DNA from: a bacterium
GTDB taxonomy: Bacteria; Actinomycetota; Acidimicrobiia; Spongiisociales; UBA5794
Direction of reading: 5' to 3'
Assembly (NCBI GenBank): GCA_024228555.1
Contig: JAAETI010000519.1
Location: forward strand, 1 to 64,000
Length of the DNA: 64,000 nucleotides
Shown here: positions 6,191 through 14,591 of the stretch, in pieces
Numbering within the stretch: the first letter of the stretch is position 1
Layout of the letters: every line of letters begins with the position of its first letter
The notes under the pieces: generated by a model
Told to the model about the DNA's origin: nothing
What the model saw: the letters and a program-made list of their open reading frames with translations, nothing else
Database searches by the model: none
Made by a program: the position numbers and the translations under genes

Positions 6191-8038
6191 ATGATCCGCT
6201 TTGGAATCTCCAGCATGCCACCGGAAGACGTCGACGATGCCGCCTGGCTCGACTCGCTCGTGGAACGTGGCCACGATGCCGTTGAGCTGCCGTTTGTCAG
6301 TGGGTTCCCTTGGAAAGAGAAGCGCTGTGCGGCGTTTGGTGAACTTGCCGCCGAGCGTGGCATGGCCGTCTCGGTCCATGCACCGTATTTCGCCGTGCTG
6401 ACCGTTGCCGATCCCGAGAAACGAGCCAAGACACTGTCGGCGGTCGAGCACACCATGAAGCTGGGCAAGGCTCTTGGGGCGCACACGATTGTCGCCCACA
6501 CCGGCCACATCAAGGATCGTCAGCCCGACGAACTGCACGAACTGGTTGCCGAGGGTCTACACAGAATCGAACCAAAGGTACGTCACCTCGGTGTCGCGCT
6601 TGGTCTCGAGACTGCAGGCAACGATCGCTCATTCGGATCCCTCGGTGACATCGCCATAGTCGCGCGCAAGTTCTCGTTTGTTCGTCCCGTGATCGACTGG
6701 GCGCATGTGCACGCCCAATCTGGGGGCGGCTTGACCAGCCGTGAAGCCTTCCAGTCGGTTATTGCCTTCCTCCGCCAGGAGTTTCCCGGCTGGGCGATAG
6801 ATCCGCTGCACACCCAATTCACCGACAACGAGTTCAGCTCCCACGGCGAGATCCGTCACCTCCCCTATGGCGAGGGATCACTGCGAGCCGGCCTGCTTGG
6901 AGAAGCGGTGGCCGCGGCCGGTCTGGGGATAGTCGTCATCTCTGAGGCCAGGGAGCAAGAGAGCCACGATCTGATCCAAGCCGATCTGCGGGAGGGGGCG
7001 GTAGCCGTACAGCCGAAGCCAACTGGAGTTGGGGTGAACCTGGCTGGCTCCGATATCGAATTCCCCGACCCGGTCACGATAGAGGCCGATCGCGACGGCT
7101 TCCGGACCACGGGCTTGGATCGACCGGTGCGGATCTCGAACCCGAATAAGCCCTTCTTCGGCGAGCAGTACGTCAAGGGTGACCTCGTCCAGTACTACGC
7201 ATCGATTGCCCCAATGCTCATCCCGCATCTCGAAGGTCGTGCCCTGTCGATGGCCCGCTACCCGGATGGGGCCGATGGGGAGTACTTCTATGAGAAGCAA
7301 TGTCCGTCGCATGCGCCGGAATGGTTGGTGCGGGCGCCGATTCACTCGAACCATCGCGGGGAACCCATCGAGTTTTGCACGGTTTCTGATATTGAGTCGC
7401 TTGTGTGGGTCGCCAATATGGCGTGTATCGAAATGCATCCTTGGCTGAGCAGGGCAGAGCGGTTTGAGTACCCCGACTTTGCGATCTTTGATCTCGACCC
7501 GCAAGAAGGTGCAACCTGGGAGCAGGTCACCTACACCGCGGGGCTGATCAAAGTCATTCTCGACAAGCTCAACCTGGACTCGTACGCAAAGACCAGCGGT
7601 GCGACCGGTATTCACATCTATGTCCCGATCGACCCGATCTACGAGTACTCGAGGGTGCGCCGCTTTGTCGAAACGGTCGGCCAGCTCATCGTCGCCGCCG
7701 ACCCTGAGACAGTCACGATGATATGGGACATCGCGCGACGCGGGCCAAAGGTGTTCATCGATCACAACCAGAACGTTGGCGGCAAAACGATCGCCTCGGT
7801 CTACTCAGTCCGCCCTCACCCGGGTGCCCCGGTATCGACGCCCATCCTGTGGGACGAACTTGCCGAAGTGCGGCCCGGCGATTTCACTATCGCCAACATC
7901 TGGCCCCGGCTCCGTCAGTACGGAGACCTATTTGCCCCTGTCCTGCGGGGTGGGCAGAGGTTGCAAGCGGCTGAAGCTGCACTAGGAATCGCCGAGGAGC
8001 AGATCGACGGCAGCGACGATGAGGTTGTGCTCGACTAA
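6191..8038 (+). CDS. Fusion of endonuclease IV-like TIM barrel with LigD-type primase/polymerase domain
   Basis: Residues 1-265 form an AP endonuclease IV/xylose isomerase-like barrel. Metal-ligand candidates fall in the expected order: His63, His103, Glu140, Asp169, His172, His207, His218/His223 and Glu252. Residues 310-590 form a LigD-type archaeo-eukaryotic primase/polymerase: Tyr-Glu-Lys-Gln near 369, the catalytic Phe-Asp-Leu-Asp-Pro at 433-437, Lys-Thr-Ser-Gly-Ala-Thr-Gly-Ile-His-Ile-Tyr-Val at 467-478, and Phe-Ile-Asp-His-Asn-Gln-Asn at 522-528. Both active sites therefore look intact. Coupling abasic-site incision with gap filling would suit base-excision or end-joining repair. No ku or ligase gene is nearby. 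The 3' end overlaps purN tail to tail by 57 nt. Confidence 0.85.
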   Translation: MIRFGISSMPPEDVDDAAWLDSLVERGHDAVELPFVSGFPWKEKRCAAFGELAAERGMAVSVHAPYFAVLTVADPEKRAKTLSAVEHTMKLGKALGAHTIVAHTGHIKDRQPDELHELVAEGLHRIEPKVRHLGVALGLETAGNDRSFGSLGDIAIVARKFSFVRPVIDWAHVHAQSGGGLTSREAFQSVIAFLRQEFPGWAIDPLHTQFTDNEFSSHGEIRHLPYGEGSLRAGLLGEAVAAAGLGIVVISEAREQESHDLIQADLREGAVAVQPKPTGVGVNLAGSDIEFPDPVTIEADRDGFRTTGLDRPVRISNPNKPFFGEQYVKGDLVQYYASIAPMLIPHLEGRALSMARYPDGADGEYFYEKQCPSHAPEWLVRAPIHSNHRGEPIEFCTVSDIESLVWVANMACIEMHPWLSRAERFEYPDFAIFDLDPQEGATWEQVTYTAGLIKVILDKLNLDSYAKTSGATGIHIYVPIDPIYEYSRVRRFVETVGQLIVAADPETVTMIWDIARRGPKVFIDHNQNVGGKTIASVYSVRPHPGAPVSTPILWDELAEVRPGDFTIANIWPRLRQYGDLFAPVLRGGQRLQAAEAALGIAEEQIDGSDDEVVLD

Positions 8039-8563
8039 GTGGACTCGTTCTTCGAGGTCGGCAACCGACTCATCCTGAAAGATGGGAACGGGCTCTGCCA
8101 CCACGGCCGGTCCCGCATCGACCTCGGCGACAACCCGGTGCACCATGACCCCGGTGCGCTTGATCTCGCCACGATGGAAGGCGGCGTGAGCACGCTTGAT
8201 CGCATCGGTACCTGGGAATGCGCCCGGCATCGCCGGGTGCAGATTGATGACATCGTCAGGGAAGCGGTCCAAGAACTCAGCCCCCAGAATCAGCATCCAG
8301 CCGGCAAGGACCACCAGGTCCGGTTGATAGGAAGCCACTACATCAGCGAGCTCCCTGTCGAAGCGATCACGGTCGTCCCCGTCGGGCAGTGGCATGACTT
8401 TCACGGGGATGCCTGCTCGCTGCGCTCTTTGCACCCCGAAGGCATCGGCTTGGCTGGATACAACCACGGCGATCTCGGTTGCGAGATCTCCGGCTTCGAC
8501 GCTGTCGATCAGAGCCTGCAGGTTCGATCCGTTGCCCGATATCAGTACCGCGATCCTGCTCAT
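7982..8563 (-). CDS. purN: Phosphoribosylglycinamide formyltransferase
   Basis: PurN transfers a formyl group from 10-formyltetrahydrofolate to GAR, the third step of purine synthesis. The 193 residues show the N-terminal Ile-Ser-Gly-Asn-Gly-Ser-Asn-Leu-Gln and the catalytic block with Asn-Leu-His-Pro-Ala near 107-111, followed by Gly-Val-Met-Val-His and Val-Asp-Ala-Gly-Pro. I use the ATG at 8563, which overlaps the purDM stop by 4 nt (ATGA); a longer reading frame exists but lies inside purDM. It is the last gene of the purine operon, and its end is antisense to the end of the repair fusion gene. Confidence 0.95.
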   Translation of the reverse strand: MSRIAVLISGNGSNLQALIDSVEAGDLATEIAVVVSSQADAFGVQRAQRAGIPVKVMPLPDGDDRDRFDRELADVVASYQPDLVVLAGWMLILGAEFLDRFPDDVINLHPAMPGAFPGTDAIKRAHAAFHRGEIKRTGVMVHRVVAEVDAGPAVVAEPVPIFQDESVADLEERVHLVEHNLIVAAVDLLLGDS

Positions 8564-10887
8564 GCCAGCTCCACCGGTTCGGTGTCGCGGGGGACGATTT
8601 CTCCGAGTCGCCAAGCATCGCTGCCCAGCTTCGAGAGCGCTTCCTGTAGTCCATCGGCCGGAACGATCACCATCATGCCAACTCCCATGTTGAAGGCCGT
8701 GAACATCTCTCGCTCCAAGATGTTGCCCTGGGAACAGATGAGCGAAAACAGTGGCGGAACCGTCCATGACGAACGGTCGACACGCAATGCGGTCTCCTCC
8801 GGCAGCACCCGTGCGGGGTTCTCGATCAGACCACCGCCGGTGATATGGACCAGGGCCCGGATATCGACGCCTGCGTTGCGCAGCGTCGTGACGTGGGGCA
8901 GATAGCTGCGGTGGGGTTCGAGCAGCGCATTGCCGAGCGATGTGCCCAGAGCGGCGACCCTGTCGTTCAGGTTCCAAAGCTCAAATACCTTGCGTGCCAA
9001 CGAATATCCGTTGGTGTGAAGCCCCGAGGAGCGGATTCCGACGACCTGATTGCCGACCGTAACGCGACTGTGGTCGACGATGTCGCCGCGCTTCACCACA
9101 CCCACCATGGTGCCAACGACATCGAGTTCATCCTTCTCGTATACCCCCGGCATCTCTGCGGTTTCTCCACCGAGCAAGGCGCATCCCGCTTCCCGGCAAG
9201 CCATGGCCATCCCACCAACCACGGTTGCTGTGACTCTCGGGTCGAGCTGGCTCGTTGCGACATAGTCAAGAAAGAAAAGAGGGCGTGCCCCTTGAACCAG
9301 GATGTCGTTGACACAGTGGTTGACGATGTCCTGCCCGATTGTGTCGTAGCGCTGCAGGGCGGTGGCAATCTTGGTCTTGGTGCCCACGCCATCGGTTGAG
9401 GCAACGAGGACCGCGTCTTCACCAAGCGCCGAAGCATCAAACATGCCACCAAACGAGCCAATGCCTGCCATGACCTCTGGTCCGTACGTAGAGAGCACTT
9501 CGCGCTCCATCATCGCCACCGCACGTGAACCGGCTTCGATGTTGACACCCGCATCCGCATACGTGGTTGGTCGGGGGAGGAGGCTCTCACCGCCGTCGGC
9601 GGCGGAGAGCTCCGTGACATGGGCTCCGATGTCGTTGCGATACTGCATCCCTTCGAACTCGATGTGTTCGATCCCGTGATAGGCGCAGGCAAGGGCCATG
9701 GGAAGGTTCGGCTGCACACCGGTCACTGCCAGCACGCGTCCTCCGGCGGTGACTACATCGTCGCCGAGTGCTGTTCCTGCGTGGAAGACGGTTACACCGG
9801 GCACGCTGTTGGCGTCGCCGATGCCGGTGATGGTGCGGCCGCTTGGAGATGCCCCCGGGTAGCCCTCCGCCGCGGCGACGACTGTGGCAGCGACCCCGTC
9901 GTTCCAACGCACAGGGACCTGGTCGAGAGTCCCGTCGACACAGGCGGTGAGGATCTCGTACAAGTCGGTCTCGAGCAGTGGGAGAACCACTTGGGTTTCA
10001 GGGTCGCCGAAACGGCAGTTGAACTCGAGTACCTTCGGACCGTCATCTGTGAGCATGAGACCGGCATATAGGACACCAACGTACGGGAACCCTTCAAGCG
10101 CCATGGTCCTGACGACGGGCTCCATGACCCCGGTGACCACTTCCTCCATCAGCTGACCGTTCACAAGCGGGGCGGGCGCATATGCGCCCATGCCACCGGT
10201 GTTGGGTCCCAGGTCGCCATCCAGCAATGGTTTGTGGTCCTGTGCTGCCGGCATCGGGATGATGGTGGTGCCGTCGCAGAAGGCGAGCACCGAGGCCTCC
10301 TGGCCGATCAAGCGCTCCTCGATGATCACTTCTGATCCTGCTTCGCCGAACTCGTTCTCGACCATGATCCGATTCAGAGCCTGCTCGGCCTCGGCCATTG
10401 AGTTGGTCACGATGACGCCTTTGCCCGCAGCTAGCCCGCTGGCCTTGATCACAACGGGTGTAGTGACGGCACGGAGGTGGGCAACTGCTTCAGCGTGGTC
10501 TGTGAACGCCTCGTAGCTGGCGGTCGCCACACGCACCCGGTCCATGATCTCTTTGGAGAATCGTTTTGAGCCTTCGAGTTGGGCGGCACCGGCAACTGGT
10601 CCAAAGCAGCGGAGACCGACTCCCTCGAAGCAGTCCACGATCCCGGCAACGAGCGGCGCTTCGGGTCCGATGACTGTCAGATCAACTTGGTTGGCTCCAG
10701 CGAATTCGATGAGATCGTCGATGTCTGACTCAGTGAGCGCAACGTTTTCGATCTTGCCCCCTGCCGCGGCCGTTCCCCCGTTGCCCGGTGCGACGTATAC
10801 CTTCCCGACATGCGGCGATTCGGCGAGTTTCCAGGCCAGGGCGTGCTCGCGGCCACCACGGCCGACGATGAGAACGTTGCTCGTCAT
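8560..10887 (-). CDS. purD-purM: Bifunctional GAR synthetase-AIR synthetase (PurD-PurM fusion)
   Basis: One uninterrupted frame of 775 residues encodes two enzymes. Residues 1 to about 422 are PurD, an ATP-grasp ligase joining phosphoribosylamine and glycine: Gly-Arg-Gly-Gly-Arg-Glu-His at 9-15, Lys-Ala-Ser-Gly-Leu-Ala-Ala-Gly-Lys-Gly at 148-157, and Glu-Phe-Asn-Cys-Arg-Phe-Gly-Asp-Pro-Glu at 288-297. Residues about 441-775 are PurM, which closes the imidazole ring of AIR: Tyr-Ala-Asp-Ala-Gly-Val, Asp-Gly-Val-Gly-Thr-Lys, Leu-Gly-Gly-Glu-Thr-Ala-Glu-Met and His-Ile-Thr-Gly-Gly-Gly. A linker of about 20 residues joins them. Start and stop overlap the neighbours purF and purN by 4 nt each. The order PurD-PurM-PurN equals that of the animal trifunctional GART protein. 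Confidence 0.95.
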   Translation of the reverse strand: MTSNVLIVGRGGREHALAWKLAESPHVGKVYVAPGNGGTAAAGGKIENVALTESDIDDLIEFAGANQVDLTVIGPEAPLVAGIVDCFEGVGLRCFGPVAGAAQLEGSKRFSKEIMDRVRVATASYEAFTDHAEAVAHLRAVTTPVVIKASGLAAGKGVIVTNSMAEAEQALNRIMVENEFGEAGSEVIIEERLIGQEASVLAFCDGTTIIPMPAAQDHKPLLDGDLGPNTGGMGAYAPAPLVNGQLMEEVVTGVMEPVVRTMALEGFPYVGVLYAGLMLTDDGPKVLEFNCRFGDPETQVVLPLLETDLYEILTACVDGTLDQVPVRWNDGVAATVVAAAEGYPGASPSGRTITGIGDANSVPGVTVFHAGTALGDDVVTAGGRVLAVTGVQPNLPMALACAYHGIEHIEFEGMQYRNDIGAHVTELSAADGGESLLPRPTTYADAGVNIEAGSRAVAMMEREVLSTYGPEVMAGIGSFGGMFDASALGEDAVLVASTDGVGTKTKIATALQRYDTIGQDIVNHCVNDILVQGARPLFFLDYVATSQLDPRVTATVVGGMAMACREAGCALLGGETAEMPGVYEKDELDVVGTMVGVVKRGDIVDHSRVTVGNQVVGIRSSGLHTNGYSLARKVFELWNLNDRVAALGTSLGNALLEPHRSYLPHVTTLRNAGVDIRALVHITGGGLIENPARVLPEETALRVDRSSWTVPPLFSLICSQGNILEREMFTAFNMGVGMMVIVPADGLQEALSKLGSDAWRLGEIVPRDTEPVELA

Positions 10888-12368
10888 TGCTCTTCTCCAT
10901 TTTCGGACCAGGCGCCCTGGAACGCCAGCTTGTCACGGTCACGCCAGAACTTGTCGAGCTTGATGGGGTATTCACCAGAGAAGCAGGCGTTGCAATGACC
11001 AGAGCCGGCATCGGCTTCCTGAGTGACCGCGTTCATCATCCCCTCCTGAGAAAGATAGGCCAGACTATCGGCGCCGATATGGACTCGGATCTCTTCCGGT
11101 GTCTTGATGTAGCCGATCAGATCCTCGCTGTCGGCCATATCGATCCCCATAAAGCACGGATGACGAACCGGAGGAGAGGACACCCGCACATGGACTTCAG
11201 ATGCCCCGCCTTCACGGAGCAGCGTAACGAGGGGACCGGCGGTTGTTCCCCGCACGATCGAGTCGTCGATGAGTACGACCCGCTTGCCTCTGAGGTTGGC
11301 CTCTAGCGGGTTGTACTTGAGATGAACCCCCGATTTGCGGAGCTGGTCGCTCGGCTCAATGAATGTGCGGCCGATGTAGCGGTTCTTCGTAAGCCCTTCC
11401 GTATAAGGAATGCCGGATGCCGCTGCATATCCAATGGCGGCGGGGGTTGCCGAGTCAGGGACACCAACGACAACATCGGCGGTGGCGGGGGCTTCGGCGG
11501 CGAGAACCTCTCCGAGGCGCTGTCGTACCCGATGGATTGTCTGGTTCTCCAGGACCGAATCGGGCCGGGAGAAGTACACGTATTCGAACACACAAAGAGA
11601 GGGCGGGCTGCTCCGTTGCGGGGAAATGCTGTGGTACCCATCCTTGTCGAGTCTGATGATCTCCCCAGGCTCAACCTCACGCACATAGCTGGCCGAAACA
11701 GTACCCAAAGCACAGGATTCCGAGGCGAGCACGTAGCCGCCGTCGGCAAGCTTGCCGATACACAGCGGGCGGAAGCCCTTTGGGTCGCGCACGCCAAACA
11801 CGGCATCGCTGGTGAGGATGACCAGTGAATATGCTCCCTCCGCCGCCGCCATGAAGTGCTGGATCCTGGCCTCCCAATCGGGGTTTGCCTCTGTAGTCCC
11901 CTGTGCCGGTGCGGCCAGCATCTGGGTGATCACTTCGCTGTCGGTTGACGAGGTGAGGCCAACGCCACGTTCGAGCAGTCTGTTGCGCAGGTCGGGGGAG
12001 TTGGTGAGGTTGCCGTTGTGCCCAACTCCGAGAGGTCCGTGCATCGTCTCGATCAGATAGGGCTGCGCATTGCGTAGGTGGGACGACCCGGTCGTGGAGT
12101 AGCGGGTCTGCCCGATCGCCAGATGCCCGTTGAGTCGAGCCAGGCTTTCCTCTGTGAAGACCTGGGCGACGAGACCCATGTCCTTGTGGACTGCTGCAGA
12201 GACACCGTCGCTGGTTGCTATGCCCGCACTTTCTTGGCCACGGTGCTGCAGTGCGTAGAGCGCAAAGAACGAAACCCGAGCCACATCGGTGTTGGGGGCA
12301 TAGATACCGAACACTCCGCAGGCTTCGCGGGGGCGATCGAGAATGTCGTCTCCGAAGATTGTGTCCAC
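10884..12368 (-). CDS. purF: Amidophosphoribosyltransferase
   Basis: PurF commits PRPP and glutamine to purine synthesis. The glutaminase nucleophile follows a propeptide of 17 residues (Pro-Arg-Glu-Ala-Cys-Gly-Val-Phe-Gly), and the PRPP loop reads Val-Val-Leu-Ile-Asp-Asp-Ser-Ile-Val-Arg-Gly-Thr. Cys residues in Ser-Glu-Ser-Cys-Ala-Leu-Gly, Arg-His-Pro-Cys-Phe and Cys-Asn-Ala-Cys-Phe fit the Fe-S cluster of the Bacillus-type enzyme. The frame is open up to 12596, inside purE. I choose the GTG at 12368 because GGGAG lies about 9 nt ahead and the result is 494 residues with a short propeptide; an ATG at 12422 is the alternative. The 3' end overlaps purDM by 4 nt. Confidence 0.93.
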   Translation of the reverse strand: MDTIFGDDILDRPREACGVFGIYAPNTDVARVSFFALYALQHRGQESAGIATSDGVSAAVHKDMGLVAQVFTEESLARLNGHLAIGQTRYSTTGSSHLRNAQPYLIETMHGPLGVGHNGNLTNSPDLRNRLLERGVGLTSSTDSEVITQMLAAPAQGTTEANPDWEARIQHFMAAAEGAYSLVILTSDAVFGVRDPKGFRPLCIGKLADGGYVLASESCALGTVSASYVREVEPGEIIRLDKDGYHSISPQRSSPPSLCVFEYVYFSRPDSVLENQTIHRVRQRLGEVLAAEAPATADVVVGVPDSATPAAIGYAAASGIPYTEGLTKNRYIGRTFIEPSDQLRKSGVHLKYNPLEANLRGKRVVLIDDSIVRGTTAGPLVTLLREGGASEVHVRVSSPPVRHPCFMGIDMADSEDLIGYIKTPEEIRVHIGADSLAYLSQEGMMNAVTQEADAGSGHCNACFSGEYPIKLDKFWRDRDKLAFQGAWSENGEEQ

Positions 12369-12396
12369 TCGTTTATGCTCCCGCTTCGTGGGCAGG

Positions 12397-12879
12397 CTAC
12401 TCCGCTTGGGTTGCCTGATCATCGTCGATGATGGTCTGGGTTGCTGCCGCCTGGGCGTCAGCAACCGCCTGGTGAATCGCAGGGTCATTGATGCCAAGGA
12501 TCTTGGCGGCGGCAAGTCCAGCACCACCCGGATCGAGCACCACCAGCGGGGCGATCCCTGATGGCATGCGGAGCGATGAGAATACGTCTGCTCCACCGAA
12601 ACGATCCGAGTACGGAGGACAAGCGATCACAGGCGATGTGACGTTGCCGTCGACGAGGCCGCTCAACGCATTGGAGCGGCCGGCGACGGTCACGTACACC
12701 TTGGGTCGTGGATCGGTCTCGTATTCGGCCAAGATCCCCAAGAGGAACACCGGCGCCTTGTGCGCAGAAGCGACCCTGATCTCGCTGGCGATGCCATAGC
12801 CACCGAGGGTGTTGGCGATCGCCTTCCCGTGGCTGAGGTCCGATTTCGAGCCCATGATGATCGGAACAAGTGGTTTCAT
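12397..12879 (-). CDS. purE: AIR carboxylase, class II PurE
   Basis: The 160-residue protein has Met-Gly-Ser-Lys-Ser-Asp-Leu near the start, Ser-Ala-His-Lys-Ala-Pro at about 38-43, and Ala-Gly-Arg-Ser-Asn-Ala-Leu-Ser-Gly. The Ser-Ala-His-Lys pattern in place of Ser-Ala-His-Arg-Thr, and the Gly-Arg-Ser-Asn loop, are those of class II enzymes (as in animal PAICS). These carboxylate AIR with CO2 directly and need no PurK. No purK lies in this operon, which agrees. It overlaps purC by 4 nt, in the PAICS order of PurC then PurE. Confidence 0.88.
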   Translation of the reverse strand: MKPLVPIIMGSKSDLSHGKAIANTLGGYGIASEIRVASAHKAPVFLLGILAEYETDPRPKVYVTVAGRSNALSGLVDGNVTSPVIACPPYSDRFGGADVFSSLRMPSGIAPLVVLDPGGAGLAAAKILGINDPAIHQAVADAQAAATQTIIDDDQATQAE

Positions 12880-13814
12880 GACAGCGCCTTCCTGATGCGG
12901 TCTTCGACGGGCTGTTCCCCCGGCACGAAGCCAGTTCCGGTGAGTCTCTCGTATGCGTCGATATAGCGGGCCGCCACGCTGGCGACGAACTCGTCCGGCA
13001 TGGTTGGGGCCGCACCATCGCCACGGTATCCGCGGTCAATGAACCAGAGTCGGAGGTACTCCTTGTCGTAGTTCTGCGGATCGCCTGCCTGGTACGTGGC
13101 GGAGATCCAATAGCGGCTCGAGTCTGGAGTGTGGATTTCGTCGATGAGCGCCAGCCGGCCGTCGATGAGGCCAAACTCGTACTTGGTATCAACCAGGATG
13201 AGTCCTGCGGCCGCGGCGACTTCCTGTCCACGAGCGAACACTGCCAGGGCAGCTTTCTGCACCTCGGCCCAGAGATCGGGCTCGACGAGTCCGTTGGCGA
13301 CAACCTCGGCGCTGGTGAGCCGCTCATCGTGGGCGCCCCCTGTGGCTTTTGTGGTCGGCGTGATCACCGGTTCCGGGAGTGAGTCATTCTTGGAGAGACC
13401 CTTGGGGAGATCTAGCCCGTAGGGCCGATCCACACCCTGTTCGTAGAGGGTCCACAACGATGTCGATGTCACTCCGGTGATGAAGCCACGGACGATTACC
13501 TCGACGGGCAACGCCTCTGCCTCGGCCCCAATGGTCACGTTGGGGTCGGGTACCGAGACAACATGGTTGGCCACGATGTCTTCGACTGCTTTGAACCACC
13601 ACGCACTCAGTTGGTTGAGGACCTGTCCTTTGAAGGGAATGGCACCGAGCACCTGATCGAAGGCGGAGACGCGGTCTGTCGTGATCAGAACACGTTTGCC
13701 GTCCTGCAGATAGATATCGCGGACTTTGCCTTCGATCCGTTCGCCGAGTTCCGGCAGGTTGGTTCTGAGCAATGCGTTCGGGATCGCAGCAAGAATGTCT
13801 TCTCGAGCAGTCAC
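12876..13814 (-). CDS. purC: SAICAR synthetase
   Basis: PurC joins CAIR and aspartate using ATP. The 312-residue protein is of the longer, eukaryote/actinobacteria-like type. It has Gly-Lys-Val-Arg-Asp-Ile-Tyr near 29-35, Thr-Asp-Arg-Val-Ser-Ala-Phe-Asp at 46-53, Val-Arg-Gly-Phe-Ile-Thr-Gly, and Asp-Thr-Lys-Tyr-Glu-Phe-Gly with Asp-Glu-Ile-His-Thr-Pro-Asp-Ser-Ser-Arg-Tyr-Trp. Its stop overlaps the purE start, and purQ lies 21 nt upstream. Confidence 0.95.
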   Translation of the reverse strand: MTAREDILAAIPNALLRTNLPELGERIEGKVRDIYLQDGKRVLITTDRVSAFDQVLGAIPFKGQVLNQLSAWWFKAVEDIVANHVVSVPDPNVTIGAEAEALPVEVIVRGFITGVTSTSLWTLYEQGVDRPYGLDLPKGLSKNDSLPEPVITPTTKATGGAHDERLTSAEVVANGLVEPDLWAEVQKAALAVFARGQEVAAAAGLILVDTKYEFGLIDGRLALIDEIHTPDSSRYWISATYQAGDPQNYDKEYLRLWFIDRGYRGDGAAPTMPDEFVASVAARYIDAYERLTGTGFVPGEQPVEDRIRKALS

Positions 13815-13835
13815 GTTTGGTACCTCTCTGTGGGG

Positions 13836-14591
13836 CTAGGAGAGAGCCGCATGGGCGACTCCGTTCTTGAACAAGGGCAGACCTGACCCGGTGGTGGGGC
13901 CGGTACGGCTTTGCGGATGCTGGGCAGCCACGATGTGATTCTCCGGGTGCGGCATCATGCCCAATACGTTGCCAGCGGGGTTGGTAATGCCGGCGATGTG
14001 ATTGGCGGACCCATTGGGGTCTGCGGGATACGCCACCGATCCCACCCGGTACCGGAAGGCGACCATTCCCTGGGATTCGATTTCATCCAATGTGGCAGCT
14101 TCGGCGACGAACCGCCCCTCGCCGTGCGCAACAGGGCAGTAGATCGGATCGAGTGCGTTGGTCCAGAAACTGTTCCCGGCGGGGTCGAGCGCAACCCAGC
14201 GGCATTCGAACTTGCCCGACTCATTGCGGGTGAGAGTTGCTTGCTGGTCCGATGAGCCACCGTAGGCGGGGAGAAGCCCTGACTTCACCAGCGCTTGGAA
14301 TCCGTTGCAGATACCCAAAACCGGGCTACCCCTGTCGACGAATGCTTCGAGATCAGCGCCGAGTCGGTTCCGCAAGGCGATTGCCCAAAGCTTGCCTGCG
14401 CCGAGGTCGTCGCCGTACGAGAAGCCTCCCGGGAGGACCAGCATTTGATAGTCGAGAAGACTATGTGTCCCGTCGTTGATGGCGTTCATGTGCACTATCG
14501 CGGGCTTGGCGCCGGCGAGTTCAAGCGCCCAGGCGACATCCTGGTCTCGATTCGTGCCCGAGGCGTGGAGGATGATGGCCTGCGGCTTCAC
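13836..14591 (-). CDS. purQ: FGAM synthase, glutaminase subunit
   Basis: PurQ supplies ammonia to PurL for converting FGAR to FGAM. The 251-residue class I glutamine amidotransferase has the nucleophile elbow Leu-Gly-Ile-Cys-Asn-Gly-Phe-Gln near 93-100, Leu-Pro-Gly-Gly-Phe-Ser-Tyr-Gly-Asp-Asp upstream, and the His-Glu pair in Met-Met-Pro-His-Pro-Glu-Asn. It overlaps purL by 4 nt, consistent with a stoichiometric complex. Confidence 0.95.
   Translation of the reverse strand: MKPQAIILHASGTNRDQDVAWALELAGAKPAIVHMNAINDGTHSLLDYQMLVLPGGFSYGDDLGAGKLWAIALRNRLGADLEAFVDRGSPVLGICNGFQALVKSGLLPAYGGSSDQQATLTRNESGKFECRWVALDPAGNSFWTNALDPIYCPVAHGEGRFVAEAATLDEIESQGMVAFRYRVGSVAYPADPNGSANHIAGITNPAGNVLGMMPHPENHIVAAQHPQSRTGPTTGSGLPLFKNGVAHAALS

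Noticed and set aside
12369-12596. Longer N-terminus for PurF
   Set aside because: The extension lies inside purE, has low-complexity Arg/Pro/Ser sequence, and would give an implausibly long propeptide before the nucleophile Cys.
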